Assembly (NCBI GenBank): GCA_900539195.1
Contig: UQBC01000048.1
Location: forward strand, 1-14,697
Source of the DNA: an uncultured Oscillospiraceae bacterium
Lineage (GTDB): Bacteria > Bacillota > Clostridia > Oscillospirales > Ruminococcaceae
DNA: 14,697 nt
Direction of reading: 5' to 3'
The notes under the pieces were generated by a model, which worked only from the letters and a program-made list of their open reading frames with translations, was not told where the DNA came from and ran no database searches. Made by a program: the position numbers and the translations under genes. Of this stretch, positions 6,099-12,366 are shown piece after piece (position 1 is the first letter of the stretch; each line of letters opens with the position of its first letter).

Positions 6099-7892
6099 TT
6101 ATTCTATAAGACCGCTCTCCTTTAAGAGCAGCTCGACATCGGTGCCTTTGGCTTTTTTCATTACAACTTTAAGCAGCATCTTTTCCTTGAATGAGAGCTT
6201 TATATCCGTTATCGGCTTCTTGTCTATAGCGTAGTAGCAAGCACGCAGAAGCTCACGGACATCATATTTGCTTCCCCATACCTCAGGAACGCCACGGTCT
6301 ATGTCAAGCAAGGTGTAGACAGATTCCATACCGGTACGCATAGAATACTCGGTAGTGAAGATGGTGTCACGGGGCGTTTCGGCAAACTGACCTATGAAAG
6401 CGAAGTTTACTGCGCCGTCCGGAACTACCTTAGGTCTGTCGGATTCCTTTCTCGGCTGGAAGAATGCGTTTATATAAGGCATATAGCACGTTGTGGTGTT
6501 GCAGGAGTTTTTGGCAAGCGCATTGATTTTTTCTGTCGGTACGCCGATGTGGTAGAGCCACTCACGGCAGATCTCCTCGCCTGTGCAATCACGCATGGCT
6601 TTCTTCACATAGTTGCCTTCCTTGTTTGTATTAAGGGAATACAACCATACGAGAACCATATTCTTATCCTGCGACTTGAACTGAGGCTGGCGGTTTATCG
6701 TCCACGAAAGATACCAGTTTTCTGTGCTGTCCTTTACGGTGACAATGCCGCCTGTTGTTACCTTGCCCATGCGTGGGTCACGCTTGCAGATATTCATAAT
6801 ATATCTGATTATCTCATCGTCCGAGGTCGCTACTGTGGCGCTCATCCAGTTCGTAGCGTCAACATCGCTGCAGAACTTGTCGGGGTTGCCGTATTCGCCG
6901 TTTTTCGCCTGTGCCGCAATAGCCTTCCACATATCCCACGATTCACCGAATCCGTTCTTTACACCGGATAAATCGGGGGCGTGGGTCTGATCGCCGTAGC
7001 AGGATGTGTCGGTACAGCAACCGTTTGTTATAAACACAAGGTCGTCCTCGATAAGATCTATCGTTTGCTGCTTTCCGTCCTTTATATAGACTATCTGCTT
7101 TGCAATCTTCCTGCCGCCGTCATCCTTGATGATGACATTCTTCACGTCCATTCCGTACTCGATGCGAACGCCGTGAGCCTCAAGATATTTTACAAGCGGA
7201 AGTATCATACTCTCGTACTGGTTGTACTTTGTGAAGCGCAGTGCGCTGAAGTCCGGAAGTCCGTCTATGTGATGAACGTAACGGCAAAGATAACGCTTCA
7301 TTTCAAGAGCGCTCGACCAGCGCTGGAAAGCGAACATTGTCTGCCAATACAGCCAGAAATTCGTACTCCAGAAGCTGTCGGGGAGAACCTCCGAAATCTT
7401 CTTGTCCTCAAGATCCTTTTCGGGTGTTAAGAAGAGCTTTGAGAGTGCCATTGCCGATTTCTTGTCAAGCTCGAACTTCTTGTCTGTGTGTGCGTCCTTG
7501 CCGCAGTTTACCGTTGCACGACAGAGAGAATAGTTGGGGTCGTGCTTGTTGAGCCAATAGTATTCGTCAAGCACCGATACACCGGGCGTTTCGATAGAGG
7601 GAACATCACGGAACGTATCCCACATTACCTCGAAATGATTATCCATTTCACGACCGCCACGCATATAGAAACCCTTTGTAATATCCTTGCGTCCGTCACA
7701 GCTGCCGCCCGCAAGCTCCAGTTTCTCAAGAAGGTGGATATGCTCACCCTTCATCTGTCCGTCTCTTACAAGATAGAAGGCTGCCGTAAGTCCGGCAAGT
7801 CCCGTGCCAATGATATAAGCTGACTTTTTGTCGACATCCTTCGGCTTTTCGGGATGTGCGAATGCTTCATAAGTTCCTGCTGAGTAATACAT
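6099..7892 (-). CDS. ohyA: Oleate hydratase (FAD-dependent fatty acid hydratase)
   Basis: This flavoenzyme adds water across the cis-9 double bond of oleic and related unsaturated fatty acids to give 10-hydroxy acids; in gut bacteria and pathogens it is linked to detoxifying host or dietary fatty acids. The 597-residue length is normal for the family. The N-terminus carries the dinucleotide-binding motif YIIGTGLAGLTAAFYL (G29-x-G31-x-x-G34), then LEKLELAGGSCDG and the signature RGGREMDNHFEVMWD. Its Glu82 corresponds by position to the catalytic Glu82 of the Staphylococcus aureus enzyme. Start ATG 7892 follows CAGGAGG. It has its own promoter and terminator, and a TetR regulator lies just upstream on the same strand. 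No signal peptide: cytoplasmic or membrane-peripheral. Confidence 0.96.
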   Translation of the reverse strand: MYYSAGTYEAFAHPEKPKDVDKKSAYIIGTGLAGLTAAFYLVRDGQMKGEHIHLLEKLELAGGSCDGRKDITKGFYMRGGREMDNHFEVMWDTFRDVPSIETPGVSVLDEYYWLNKHDPNYSLCRATVNCGKDAHTDKKFELDKKSAMALSKLFLTPEKDLEDKKISEVLPDSFWSTNFWLYWQTMFAFQRWSSALEMKRYLCRYVHHIDGLPDFSALRFTKYNQYESMILPLVKYLEAHGVRIEYGMDVKNVIIKDDGGRKIAKQIVYIKDGKQQTIDLIEDDLVFITNGCCTDTSCYGDQTHAPDLSGVKNGFGESWDMWKAIAAQAKNGEYGNPDKFCSDVDATNWMSATVATSDDEIIRYIMNICKRDPRMGKVTTGGIVTVKDSTENWYLSWTINRQPQFKSQDKNMVLVWLYSLNTNKEGNYVKKAMRDCTGEEICREWLYHIGVPTEKINALAKNSCNTTTCYMPYINAFFQPRKESDRPKVVPDGAVNFAFIGQFAETPRDTIFTTEYSMRTGMESVYTLLDIDRGVPEVWGSKYDVRELLRACYYAIDKKPITDIKLSFKEKMLLKVVMKKAKGTDVELLLKESGLIE

Positions 7893-7924
7893 AAAAGCCT
7901 CCTGAAAATTTATTTTCTGTCCTT

Positions 7925-7953
7925 ATTATATCCACATTTCCGACTTCTTTCAA
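7925..7953 (-). promoter_or_regulatory. ohyA: Promoter of oleate hydratase
   Basis: On the minus strand TTGAAA (7948-7953) and TATAAT (7925-7930) are separated by exactly 17 bp, placing the start about 25-30 bp before the ATG. I see no convincing palindromic operator for the TetR protein here. Confidence 0.8.
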
Positions 7954-7956
7954 TAA

Positions 7957-7993
7957 ACAAAAAAAGCGCCGTGCTAAAATCTTTAGCACAGCA
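7957..7993 (-). terminator. Second terminator after the TetR gene
   Basis: GTGCTAAA (7971-7978) and TTTAGCAC (7982-7989) form an 8-bp core with a 3-nt loop. The flanks extend the stem with mismatches. On the minus strand a run of seven T follows (7959-7965). It separates the TetR unit from the hydratase promoter. Confidence 0.8.
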
Positions 7994-8009
7994 CTGTAAA
8001 TTGTATAAA

Positions 8010-8039
8010 TTTTTATCAAAACGGGCATTTTGATAAAAA
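8010..8039 (-). terminator. AT-rich hairpin directly after the TetR stop
   Basis: TTTTTATCAAAA (8010-8021) and TTTTGATAAAAA (8028-8039) are a perfect 12-bp inverted repeat around a 6-nt loop, 5 bp after the TetR stop codon. It is probably a first, weak terminator; its symmetry would also suit protein binding. Confidence 0.6.
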
Positions 8040-8044
8040 CCGGC

Positions 8045-8599
8045 TCACAGCTTGAAACGATTCAACGCATCGGAAACGGAATCTTTTATAAGCAATGCGA
8101 GCTTATCTATTATCAGCCTCGGGTCTTCCTCCATATCGCCTTTTATCCAGTCAAGCATTATCCCTATGAACACATACGAATATATCCGTGCGATAAATTC
8201 CTTGTCCACATCACGCACGGTGATCCCTGTTGACTGCTCATCTATTACGCCCATTATCAGACCGTCTGTGAGCGGTTTCAGATATTTTTCCACCTGCTCA
8301 CGATCGACACAGCGGTAGACATTCATAACAAACGGTTTATTTGCAAGCACAGCCTCAAATATATTCAGAAAACCCTCCTGCCAGGTATCGTGGGTCTTCT
8401 TTTCTTCAAGCGCTTTTCTTGCGTCTTCAAGGCACGACCACTCCACAAGGTCGTAAATATCCTTAAAATGATAATAGAAGGTCATCCGGTTTATGCCGCA
8501 ATCCTCGGTAATATCGTTTATCGTTATCTTGGTAAGCGGTTTTTTCAGAAGAAGATTTTTAAGCGACTGCTCGAGTGCCCTTTTAGTTACCTCAGACAT
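8045..8599 (-). CDS. TetR-family transcriptional regulator
   Basis: A 184-residue one-component regulator. The N-terminal helix-turn-helix is clear: KPLTKITINDITEDCGINRM then TFYYHFKDIYDLVEW, the usual TetR recognition-helix sequence. The C-terminal half is an all-helical ligand/dimer domain of the type found in DhaS/YbiH-like TetR proteins (acidic EDARKALEEKK, hydrophobic YSYVFIGIMLDWIKGD). I chose ATG 8599 because GGAGGG sits 4-5 bases before it. The frame remains open for another 41 codons upstream, but that extension runs over promoter-like sequence. It precedes the oleate hydratase gene on the same strand but has its own promoter and terminators. A fatty-acid-responsive control of the hydratase is an attractive inference, not shown by the sequence. 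Confidence 0.88.
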   Translation of the reverse strand: MSEVTKRALEQSLKNLLLKKPLTKITINDITEDCGINRMTFYYHFKDIYDLVEWSCLEDARKALEEKKTHDTWQEGFLNIFEAVLANKPFVMNVYRCVDREQVEKYLKPLTDGLIMGVIDEQSTGITVRDVDKEFIARIYSYVFIGIMLDWIKGDMEEDPRLIIDKLALLIKDSVSDALNRFKL

Positions 8600-8959
8600 T
8601 TTACCCTCCGGAGTATTACTTTCTGACGCATTATACCGACAGTGAAATCTGTTCGTATCACGCAATTCTGTCTGATTATATTTTAGCACATTTTCATAAA
8701 ATTTCAAGCAAAAGCTGAGCATCGGTTTATAATACTCTGTTATTTATACTGCGTCTTTCGGTGCGGATACCGTTTTTATACGGCTTACACCGGGTAAACC
8801 GAAACTGACAGCCGCACCTGCTGTGCTTAACACTATCCGGTCGGGGAATTCGTGCTTTCGTTATCTGCGGGCGACTGGGCGAATCAGCACAAACCTTAAC
8901 CGTGTCAGTTTTTCCGATACAGTTCATTACTTATCTTGCTCTTATAATCTCAAGCGGTT
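8600..8959. other. 360-bp gap without a convincing gene
   Basis: The left part holds a candidate TetR promoter on the minus strand: TTGAAA (8702-8707), 16 bp, TAAAAT (8680-8685), with a leader of about 80 nt. The right part (about 8740-8930) is more GC-rich and contains short open frames on both strands with Arg/Cys-rich products and no good ribosome site. It could be the remains of a lost gene, but no family is recognisable. Confidence 0.5.
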
Positions 8960-9415
8960 TTACGCTGTATAAGAAAAATATCTTCTTCCGTGTTCCTCTT
9001 CCGCACCGATCTTATTGTAAAAATTGATTGCAGGCTCGTTCCAGTCAAGGCAGCTCCACTCTATATATGAAAATCCGTCCTGCTTTACAAATTTCTCTAC
9101 TTCAGAAAAGAACTTTGTTCCAAGTCCGTTCCTGCGTTTTTCCGGTTTTAAAAACAGATCTTCAAGATGCACTCCCGCCTTTGCCGCAAATGAGGCGAAT
9201 ACGGGATAATATATCGCATATCCGACCGGCTCGCCGTTGAGTTCAGCGATAAGCGCAGCAGCTATGTTCTTTTCAAAGAGAAGATAACGCAATTCCTCCT
9301 GTGTGGCGGTCATATCCTGCGGTCTTTTTTCGTATGCGGCAAGACCTTTTATCAGGTTTTCTATAAGACTTATGTCGTTTTCGTTCGCTTTTCTGACAGT
9401 AAAATTATCATTCAT
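8960..9415 (-). CDS. GNAT acetyltransferase, SSAT-like
   Basis: A 151-residue acetyltransferase of the spermidine/spermine (diamine) N1-acetyltransferase branch of GNAT. The acetyl-CoA site appears as KPEKRRNGLGTKFFSEV, and the branch signature as CLDWNEPAINFYNKIGAE, very close to the WNEPSINFY block of eukaryotic SSAT. A beta-strand with HLEDLFL precedes the CoA loop, as usual. The ATG at 9415 is preceded by AGGAGGA. An in-frame upstream ATG at 9466 is rejected because the promoter lies in that interval. Likely acceptors are polyamines or similar small amines or thialysine; the exact substrate cannot be read. It has its own promoter, so it is probably a single-gene unit. Confidence 0.87.
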   Translation of the reverse strand: MNDNFTVRKANENDISLIENLIKGLAAYEKRPQDMTATQEELRYLLFEKNIAAALIAELNGEPVGYAIYYPVFASFAAKAGVHLEDLFLKPEKRRNGLGTKFFSEVEKFVKQDGFSYIEWSCLDWNEPAINFYNKIGAEEEHGRRYFSYTA

Positions 9416-9442
9416 TGGAAGTCCTCCTGCTTGTATAGATTT

Positions 9443-9471
9443 ATTATAGCGGGTTTCTGCGTTCAAGTCAA
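9443..9471 (-). promoter_or_regulatory. Promoter of the SSAT-like gene
   Basis: On the minus strand TTGACT (9466-9471) and TATAAT (9443-9448) are 17 bp apart, about 28 bp before the chosen ATG. This is what decides the start at 9415 over the longer frame. Confidence 0.88.
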
Positions 9472-9504
9472 TTGTTGATTGATATATGAGCAGGCATATA
9501 GCAG

Positions 9505-9545
9505 AAAAGCCCTTTGAGAAAGGGAGCTATCCTCTCTCAAAGGGC
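9505..9545 (-). terminator. Terminator after the 90-residue gene
   Basis: GCCCTTTGAGA (9509-9519) pairs with TCTCAAAGGGC (9535-9545), an 11-bp stem. On the minus strand it is followed by TTTT. It lies about 33 bp after the stop of the upstream small gene. Confidence 0.8.
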
Positions 9546-9577
9546 AAGCTGACAAACTGGAATTTGACACTTTGTAT

Positions 9578-9850
9578 TTATCGAGAATACTCTTGAAACC
9601 ATTTTGCAAAGCGTGATTTATTGAAAATAATGAATTTATATAGTTCTCCATTTTTCATATTAACTATTGCAATTGGAAAGACTATCCACTTCCAAGAGAT
9701 TTCTTTTATTTCCTGCATCGGCAAAACTAAATTTCTGTATTTTTTGTCAACTGTAAGCTTGTTTGTCTTGTAAGTAAGCGACTGACTATCGAGGTACAGA
9801 CCTCCTCCAAGTATGCCATTGTGACACAAACTGCAAACAAAAGATTTCAT
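9578..9850 (-). CDS. 90-residue protein, possibly PH-like fold
   Basis: A short soluble protein not recognised by family. It opens with MKSFVCSLCHNGILGGGLYL, containing a CxxC pair, followed by alternating strands (SLTYKTNKLTVDKKYRNLVL, then IKEISWKW, IAIVNMKNGELYKFIIF) and a terminal helix (NKSRFAKWFQEYSR). The strands-then-one-helix order, with a Trp near the end, is what small bacterial PH/GRAM-like domains look like. That is a fold guess only. ATG 9850 has a GGAGGG ribosome site about 8 bases upstream. A good intrinsic terminator follows. I see no clear promoter in the 50 bp upstream, where another gene's terminator lies, so it may depend on read-through. Confidence 0.7.
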   Translation of the reverse strand: MKSFVCSLCHNGILGGGLYLDSQSLTYKTNKLTVDKKYRNLVLPMQEIKEISWKWIVFPIAIVNMKNGELYKFIIFNKSRFAKWFQEYSR

Positions 9851-9900
9851 AGAAACATCCCTCCATTAAATTCCGATTTGCATTTCCGTTCATTTTAGAA

Positions 9901-9929
9901 AACGGGCAATCCCAAAGGAACTGCCCGTT
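9901..9929 (-). terminator. Terminator after the 77-codon ORF
   Basis: AACGGGCA (9901-9908) and TGCCCGTT (9922-9929) form an 8-bp GC-rich stem, followed by TTTTC on the minus strand. It begins 8 bp past the stop of the ORF at 9937. Confidence 0.78.
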
Positions 9930-9936
9930 AAAATAT

Positions 9937-10170
9937 TTACTTCACTTCCGGCTTCATCGTCGGGATTTCAAGTGAAAGTATCTTATACCCTGATTTAACC
10001 TCTCTTTTCCTTACTTTGTTAATCCAAACCGTTTTCATTAAAGTACATAACCTCACATAAGATGTCATAACTTTATTTGATTTGTCGTAAAAATTGTCGT
10101 AAAAAAACGAGGGTGTTTTCATTGCCCGGCGAAGAAGCACATCTCGGATACCACCGACTATTCGCCGCAT
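9937..10170 (-). CDS. Unidentified 77-codon ORF
   Basis: A small basic protein of unknown family (MRRIVGGIRDVLLRRAMKT..., then a Phe/Tyr/Asp-rich stretch FFYDNFYDKSNK, ending EIPTMKPEVK). No membrane segment or known motif is visible. The Phe/Tyr/Asp stretch is encoded by a tandem 12-bp direct repeat (10082-10105). In its favour, a consensus-like promoter lies upstream, a terminator begins 8 bp after the stop, and AAAGG precedes the ATG, although only 3 bases away. Against it, the amino acid composition is odd and it sits next to a degraded integrase, so it could be a fragment of a larger gene or an untranslated RNA. Confidence 0.4.
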   Translation of the reverse strand: MRRIVGGIRDVLLRRAMKTPSFFYDNFYDKSNKVMTSYVRLCTLMKTVWINKVRKREVKSGYKILSLEIPTMKPEVK

Positions 10171-10190
10171 AAACCTTTATTTGTTTATAC

Positions 10191-10219
10191 AGTATAACAT
10201 ATTCTTATTTAAAAATCAA
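10191..10219 (-). promoter_or_regulatory. Promoter upstream of the 77-codon ORF
   Basis: On the minus strand TTGATT (10214-10219) and TATACT (10191-10196) are 17 bp apart. The start would fall near 10184, just upstream of the ORF's ATG. It lies directly after the integrase terminator hairpin. Confidence 0.65.
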
Positions 10220-10255
10220 GGAGCCTGCCACCGTGTTGTGGCAAGCCCCCTTTTT
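10220..10255. terminator. Hairpin after the integrase remnant
   Basis: GCCTGCCAC and GTGGCAAGC (within 10220-10250) form a stem with one mismatch. It has a T run on the plus strand (10251-10255) and TTGATTTTT on the minus strand, so it could work in either direction. It starts a few bases after the integrase stop codon. Confidence 0.65.
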
Positions 10256-10801
10256 CATCGTATCTTGATTTTACCCTCAAGCCCTGCAAAGAACTCCATC
10301 TTTTTATCCTTTGTTGCTTCATTATATATGTCCATCGTGGTTGTAATATCCGCGTGTCCCATAATCTCCTGAATAATCTTCAGGTTAGTTTCGTTCTCAC
10401 AAAAGCGAGTGCAGAATGTATGTCGCAAATGGTGGCAACTGAAATGCGGTAACAGTTCAGGCTCTCGACCTTCCGCTTTTGCATCTTCTTTCTCTTTCGC
10501 ATTACAGTTCTTTTTTGAGTTCGATGTATTGATCCCAAAAGGAATTGAGTGCCATCTTGCGGGTTTGATAAATAAGAAGGTTGTCCTCCAAGTCCTTCTG
10601 TATTTGCTTCTCCATATCACGAAGCGAAGTCCCGCCTTGCTTTCCTTCAGGAACTTTGTCGGTTGCTACGAGTTTCCAACTATATACGGAATGACGCTCA
10701 CTGTTACTGTTCACATACTTATATTCATACTTACCGTCAGAACGCTGCGATTCGCCTGCTCGCAAAACCCTGCCTTTATTATCTCGCCTTTTTTCTGCCA
10801 T
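10255..10801 (-). pseudogene. int: Tn916-family tyrosine integrase, internally deleted and frameshifted
   Basis: Both ends of a Tn916-type integrase are present but not the middle. The N-terminal piece (10502-10801, 99 codons) keeps the arm-binding domain: MAEKRRDNKGRVL, SQRSDGKYEYKYV, VYSWKLVATDKVPEGK, ending WDQYIELKKEL and a stop. The C-terminal piece (frame ending at 10255) resumes near 10509 with CNAKEKEDAKAEGREPELLP. It has the catalytic H-x-x-R box (CHHLRHTFC), then MGHADITTTMDIY with the Tyr nucleophile. Roughly 200 codons, covering the core-binding domain and the first catalytic Arg, are missing compared with the ~400-residue family norm, and the two pieces are in different frames. 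It cannot be an active recombinase. Start ATG 10801 has a GGAGGT site that abuts the stop of the preceding small gene. Confidence 0.9.
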
Positions 10802-10814
10802 AATTCTTTACCTC

Positions 10815-11015
10815 CTATATCTCGTTGATTGTGTCTAAAAACGACTCCATTTCTTTTCTTATCAGGTCGTATTCATTGACTGTAAGCTTGTCCAATGTCT
10901 TAACGGTCGTATTGTATGTGAAATCACTTGCAGATATAGCTGATGCAAATATCGTAAGTGTTGATGCTGCTAATATAGTAGCAATTCCTCCAAGAATTTT
11001 CTTTCTAAACTGCAT
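10815..11015 (-). CDS. Small secreted protein, 66 residues, unknown function
   Basis: A 66-residue precursor with a classical signal peptide: basic MQFRKK, a hydrophobic core (about 7-24: ILGGIATILAASTLTIFA) and candidate cleavage sites after ASA (26) or ISA (29). The mature part would be only about 37-40 residues, acidic and probably helical (LTVNEYDLIRKEMESFLDTI). No lipobox Cys, so release rather than anchoring is expected. ATG 11015 has GGGAGG at good spacing. It lies 49 bp after a lipoprotein gene on the same strand and its TAG stop abuts the integrase ribosome site, 13 bp before that ATG. In intact Tn916-type elements xis occupies this place; this protein is not Xis-like and fits the exported-protein cluster instead. 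Confidence 0.72.
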   Translation of the reverse strand: MQFRKKILGGIATILAASTLTIFASAISASDFTYNTTVKTLDKLTVNEYDLIRKEMESFLDTINEI

Positions 11016-11043
11016 TTTTATGTTCCTCCCGAGATTAATTTAT

Positions 11044-11069
11044 TATAAACCGTCGATCGCCGGTTTATA
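11044..11069 (-). terminator. Hairpin at the end of the 420-residue lipoprotein gene
   Basis: TATAAACCG (11044-11052) and CGGTTTATA (11061-11069) form a perfect 9-bp stem with an 8-nt loop that overlaps the stop codon. No T run follows on the minus strand, so it is more likely an attenuating or processing hairpin inside an operon than a full terminator. Confidence 0.45.
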
Positions 11070-12327
11070 TGCTATCTATCATATAAACAGACTTGTTCCA
11101 TCCGTCCATGAAAACCACTCTGTCATTGAATACATTCATATATGACGGTCGGAGATTTTCTTTTCCGAGCTTTTCATATTTCAGCTTCTCACCGGTTGCT
11201 GTATCATATATATTTACGGTTGTATCACCTCGATCATAGGCGTATAATGCAGAATCTTCGATTTCAACATCATTGGGCACACAGGTTATCAGATATTTAC
11301 CGTTTGGAGTAATCCCACAATAACTGTTTTCTATCTCGTTATCAAAATATTGTACTCTCAGCTCGTTAGTTTTGTAATTGTAGAAAATAACTCCGTTTGA
11401 GCGTTCGGAAAACTCCGGATTTATCTCCGGGTCAAACGGCGACATAAAACAGATAAAATCTCCCGCCTTTACAAGCCTGCGGTTGCAGTTGCTGAAAGGG
11501 CCTATGTTTATCTGCTGTATCATCTTTCCGTTTTTATCCATAACGCAAAAATAGCAAGCGTCAAATTCATCGGTAAACGCCTCACCCTCGCAGTAATAAC
11601 CCACTATTTCATTATCAAGCACATAGAAATCCGCAAAATTTTCATCGAATAATTTATCTTTATTGCTTCCGTCTGAATTCATTTTATAAAAGCAGCATTC
11701 ATCGTTTACAGAAGCATTGTAATATACCTTGTCGTCGGAAGGAACATAAGTACAATGACTTATCTGCGTTTTGCTTGTTGTACTTTTATATATCAGATTT
11801 CCGTACACATCGGTAACCTCGTACCATCTTTCACATTCATCGGTATCGACATAATAGTTCCACGCAGAAAAAGAGAACATTCCTTCACTATATTTTACAT
11901 CCGAATCAAAAGGTTGTGATTCAGATACCGGATCATAGTAACCTCCGACTGTAAAGCAATATACAGCCTTCTTTTCTCTATCGTCATAAACTACATAATC
12001 ACAAGTATAATCGTTTAAGGAGTTATCTGCGTTTGCTTTCAGCAACAAATACCTCTGCTCTTCATCAACATATCCAACAGGGATATAGTCATAAATGTTT
12101 ATTATTTCTACGTCTTCGTCAGCCTGATTTGATTTACTCGTTTCGGGCAAACTCTCCGGTAAATGAACGCTTTCATCGCTTTGTGCAAAAGAGGCTGTCT
12201 CTGATGATACGACTGTTCCGCTTGTACTATCGGAATAGCTTTCCGTTGTCGATGTATTGTCTGTACAAGCACAAAGTGAGAAAGCAAGTGCCAAAGCAAG
12301 TGCAGATGTGATAATGCGTTTTTTCAT
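11065..12327 (-). CDS. Predicted lipoprotein with propeller-like repeats
   Basis: A 420-residue surface lipoprotein. The signal peptide (MKKRIITSALALALAFS) ends in a lipobox LCAC with the lipidated Cys at 21. It is followed by about 60 residues of Ser/Thr/Glu-rich linker that would span the cell wall. The rest is beta-rich with repeating YxxxD and NG/DG turns: YVVYDDREKKAVYCF, KMNSDGSNKDKLF, VMDKNGKMIQQINIG, ITPNGKYLITCV, INIYDTATGEKLKYEKL. That is the appearance of a beta-propeller like those in WD40/TolB-type lipoproteins. No catalytic residues are evident; a binding or sensing role is the most that can be said. ATG 12327 follows GGAGGAG. It is clearly related to the gene at 13571-14697 and lies 39 bp after the intervening lipoprotein gene, probably in one operon. 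Confidence 0.85.
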   Translation of the reverse strand: MKKRIITSALALALAFSLCACTDNTSTTESYSDSTSGTVVSSETASFAQSDESVHLPESLPETSKSNQADEDVEIINIYDYIPVGYVDEEQRYLLLKANADNSLNDYTCDYVVYDDREKKAVYCFTVGGYYDPVSESQPFDSDVKYSEGMFSFSAWNYYVDTDECERWYEVTDVYGNLIYKSTTSKTQISHCTYVPSDDKVYYNASVNDECCFYKMNSDGSNKDKLFDENFADFYVLDNEIVGYYCEGEAFTDEFDACYFCVMDKNGKMIQQINIGPFSNCNRRLVKAGDFICFMSPFDPEINPEFSERSNGVIFYNYKTNELRVQYFDNEIENSYCGITPNGKYLITCVPNDVEIEDSALYAYDRGDTTVNIYDTATGEKLKYEKLGKENLRPSYMNVFNDRVVFMDGWNKSVYMIDSI

Positions 12328-12366
12328 TTGCGCTCCTCCGATATTTATGAAATATATTTTGTCATC

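Noticed and set aside
8600..8722. 41-residue N-terminal extension of the TetR protein
   Set aside because: It covers promoter-like boxes, and a good GGAGGG site precedes the internal ATG 8599, where TetR homology begins.
8727..8927. 66-codon minus-strand open frame in the 8600-8959 gap
   Set aside because: No ribosome site, Arg/Cys/Ser-rich composition and no family resemblance.
9416..9466. 17-residue N-terminal extension of the SSAT-like protein
   Set aside because: It runs through the TATAAT of the gene's own promoter; ATG 9415 has AGGAGGA.
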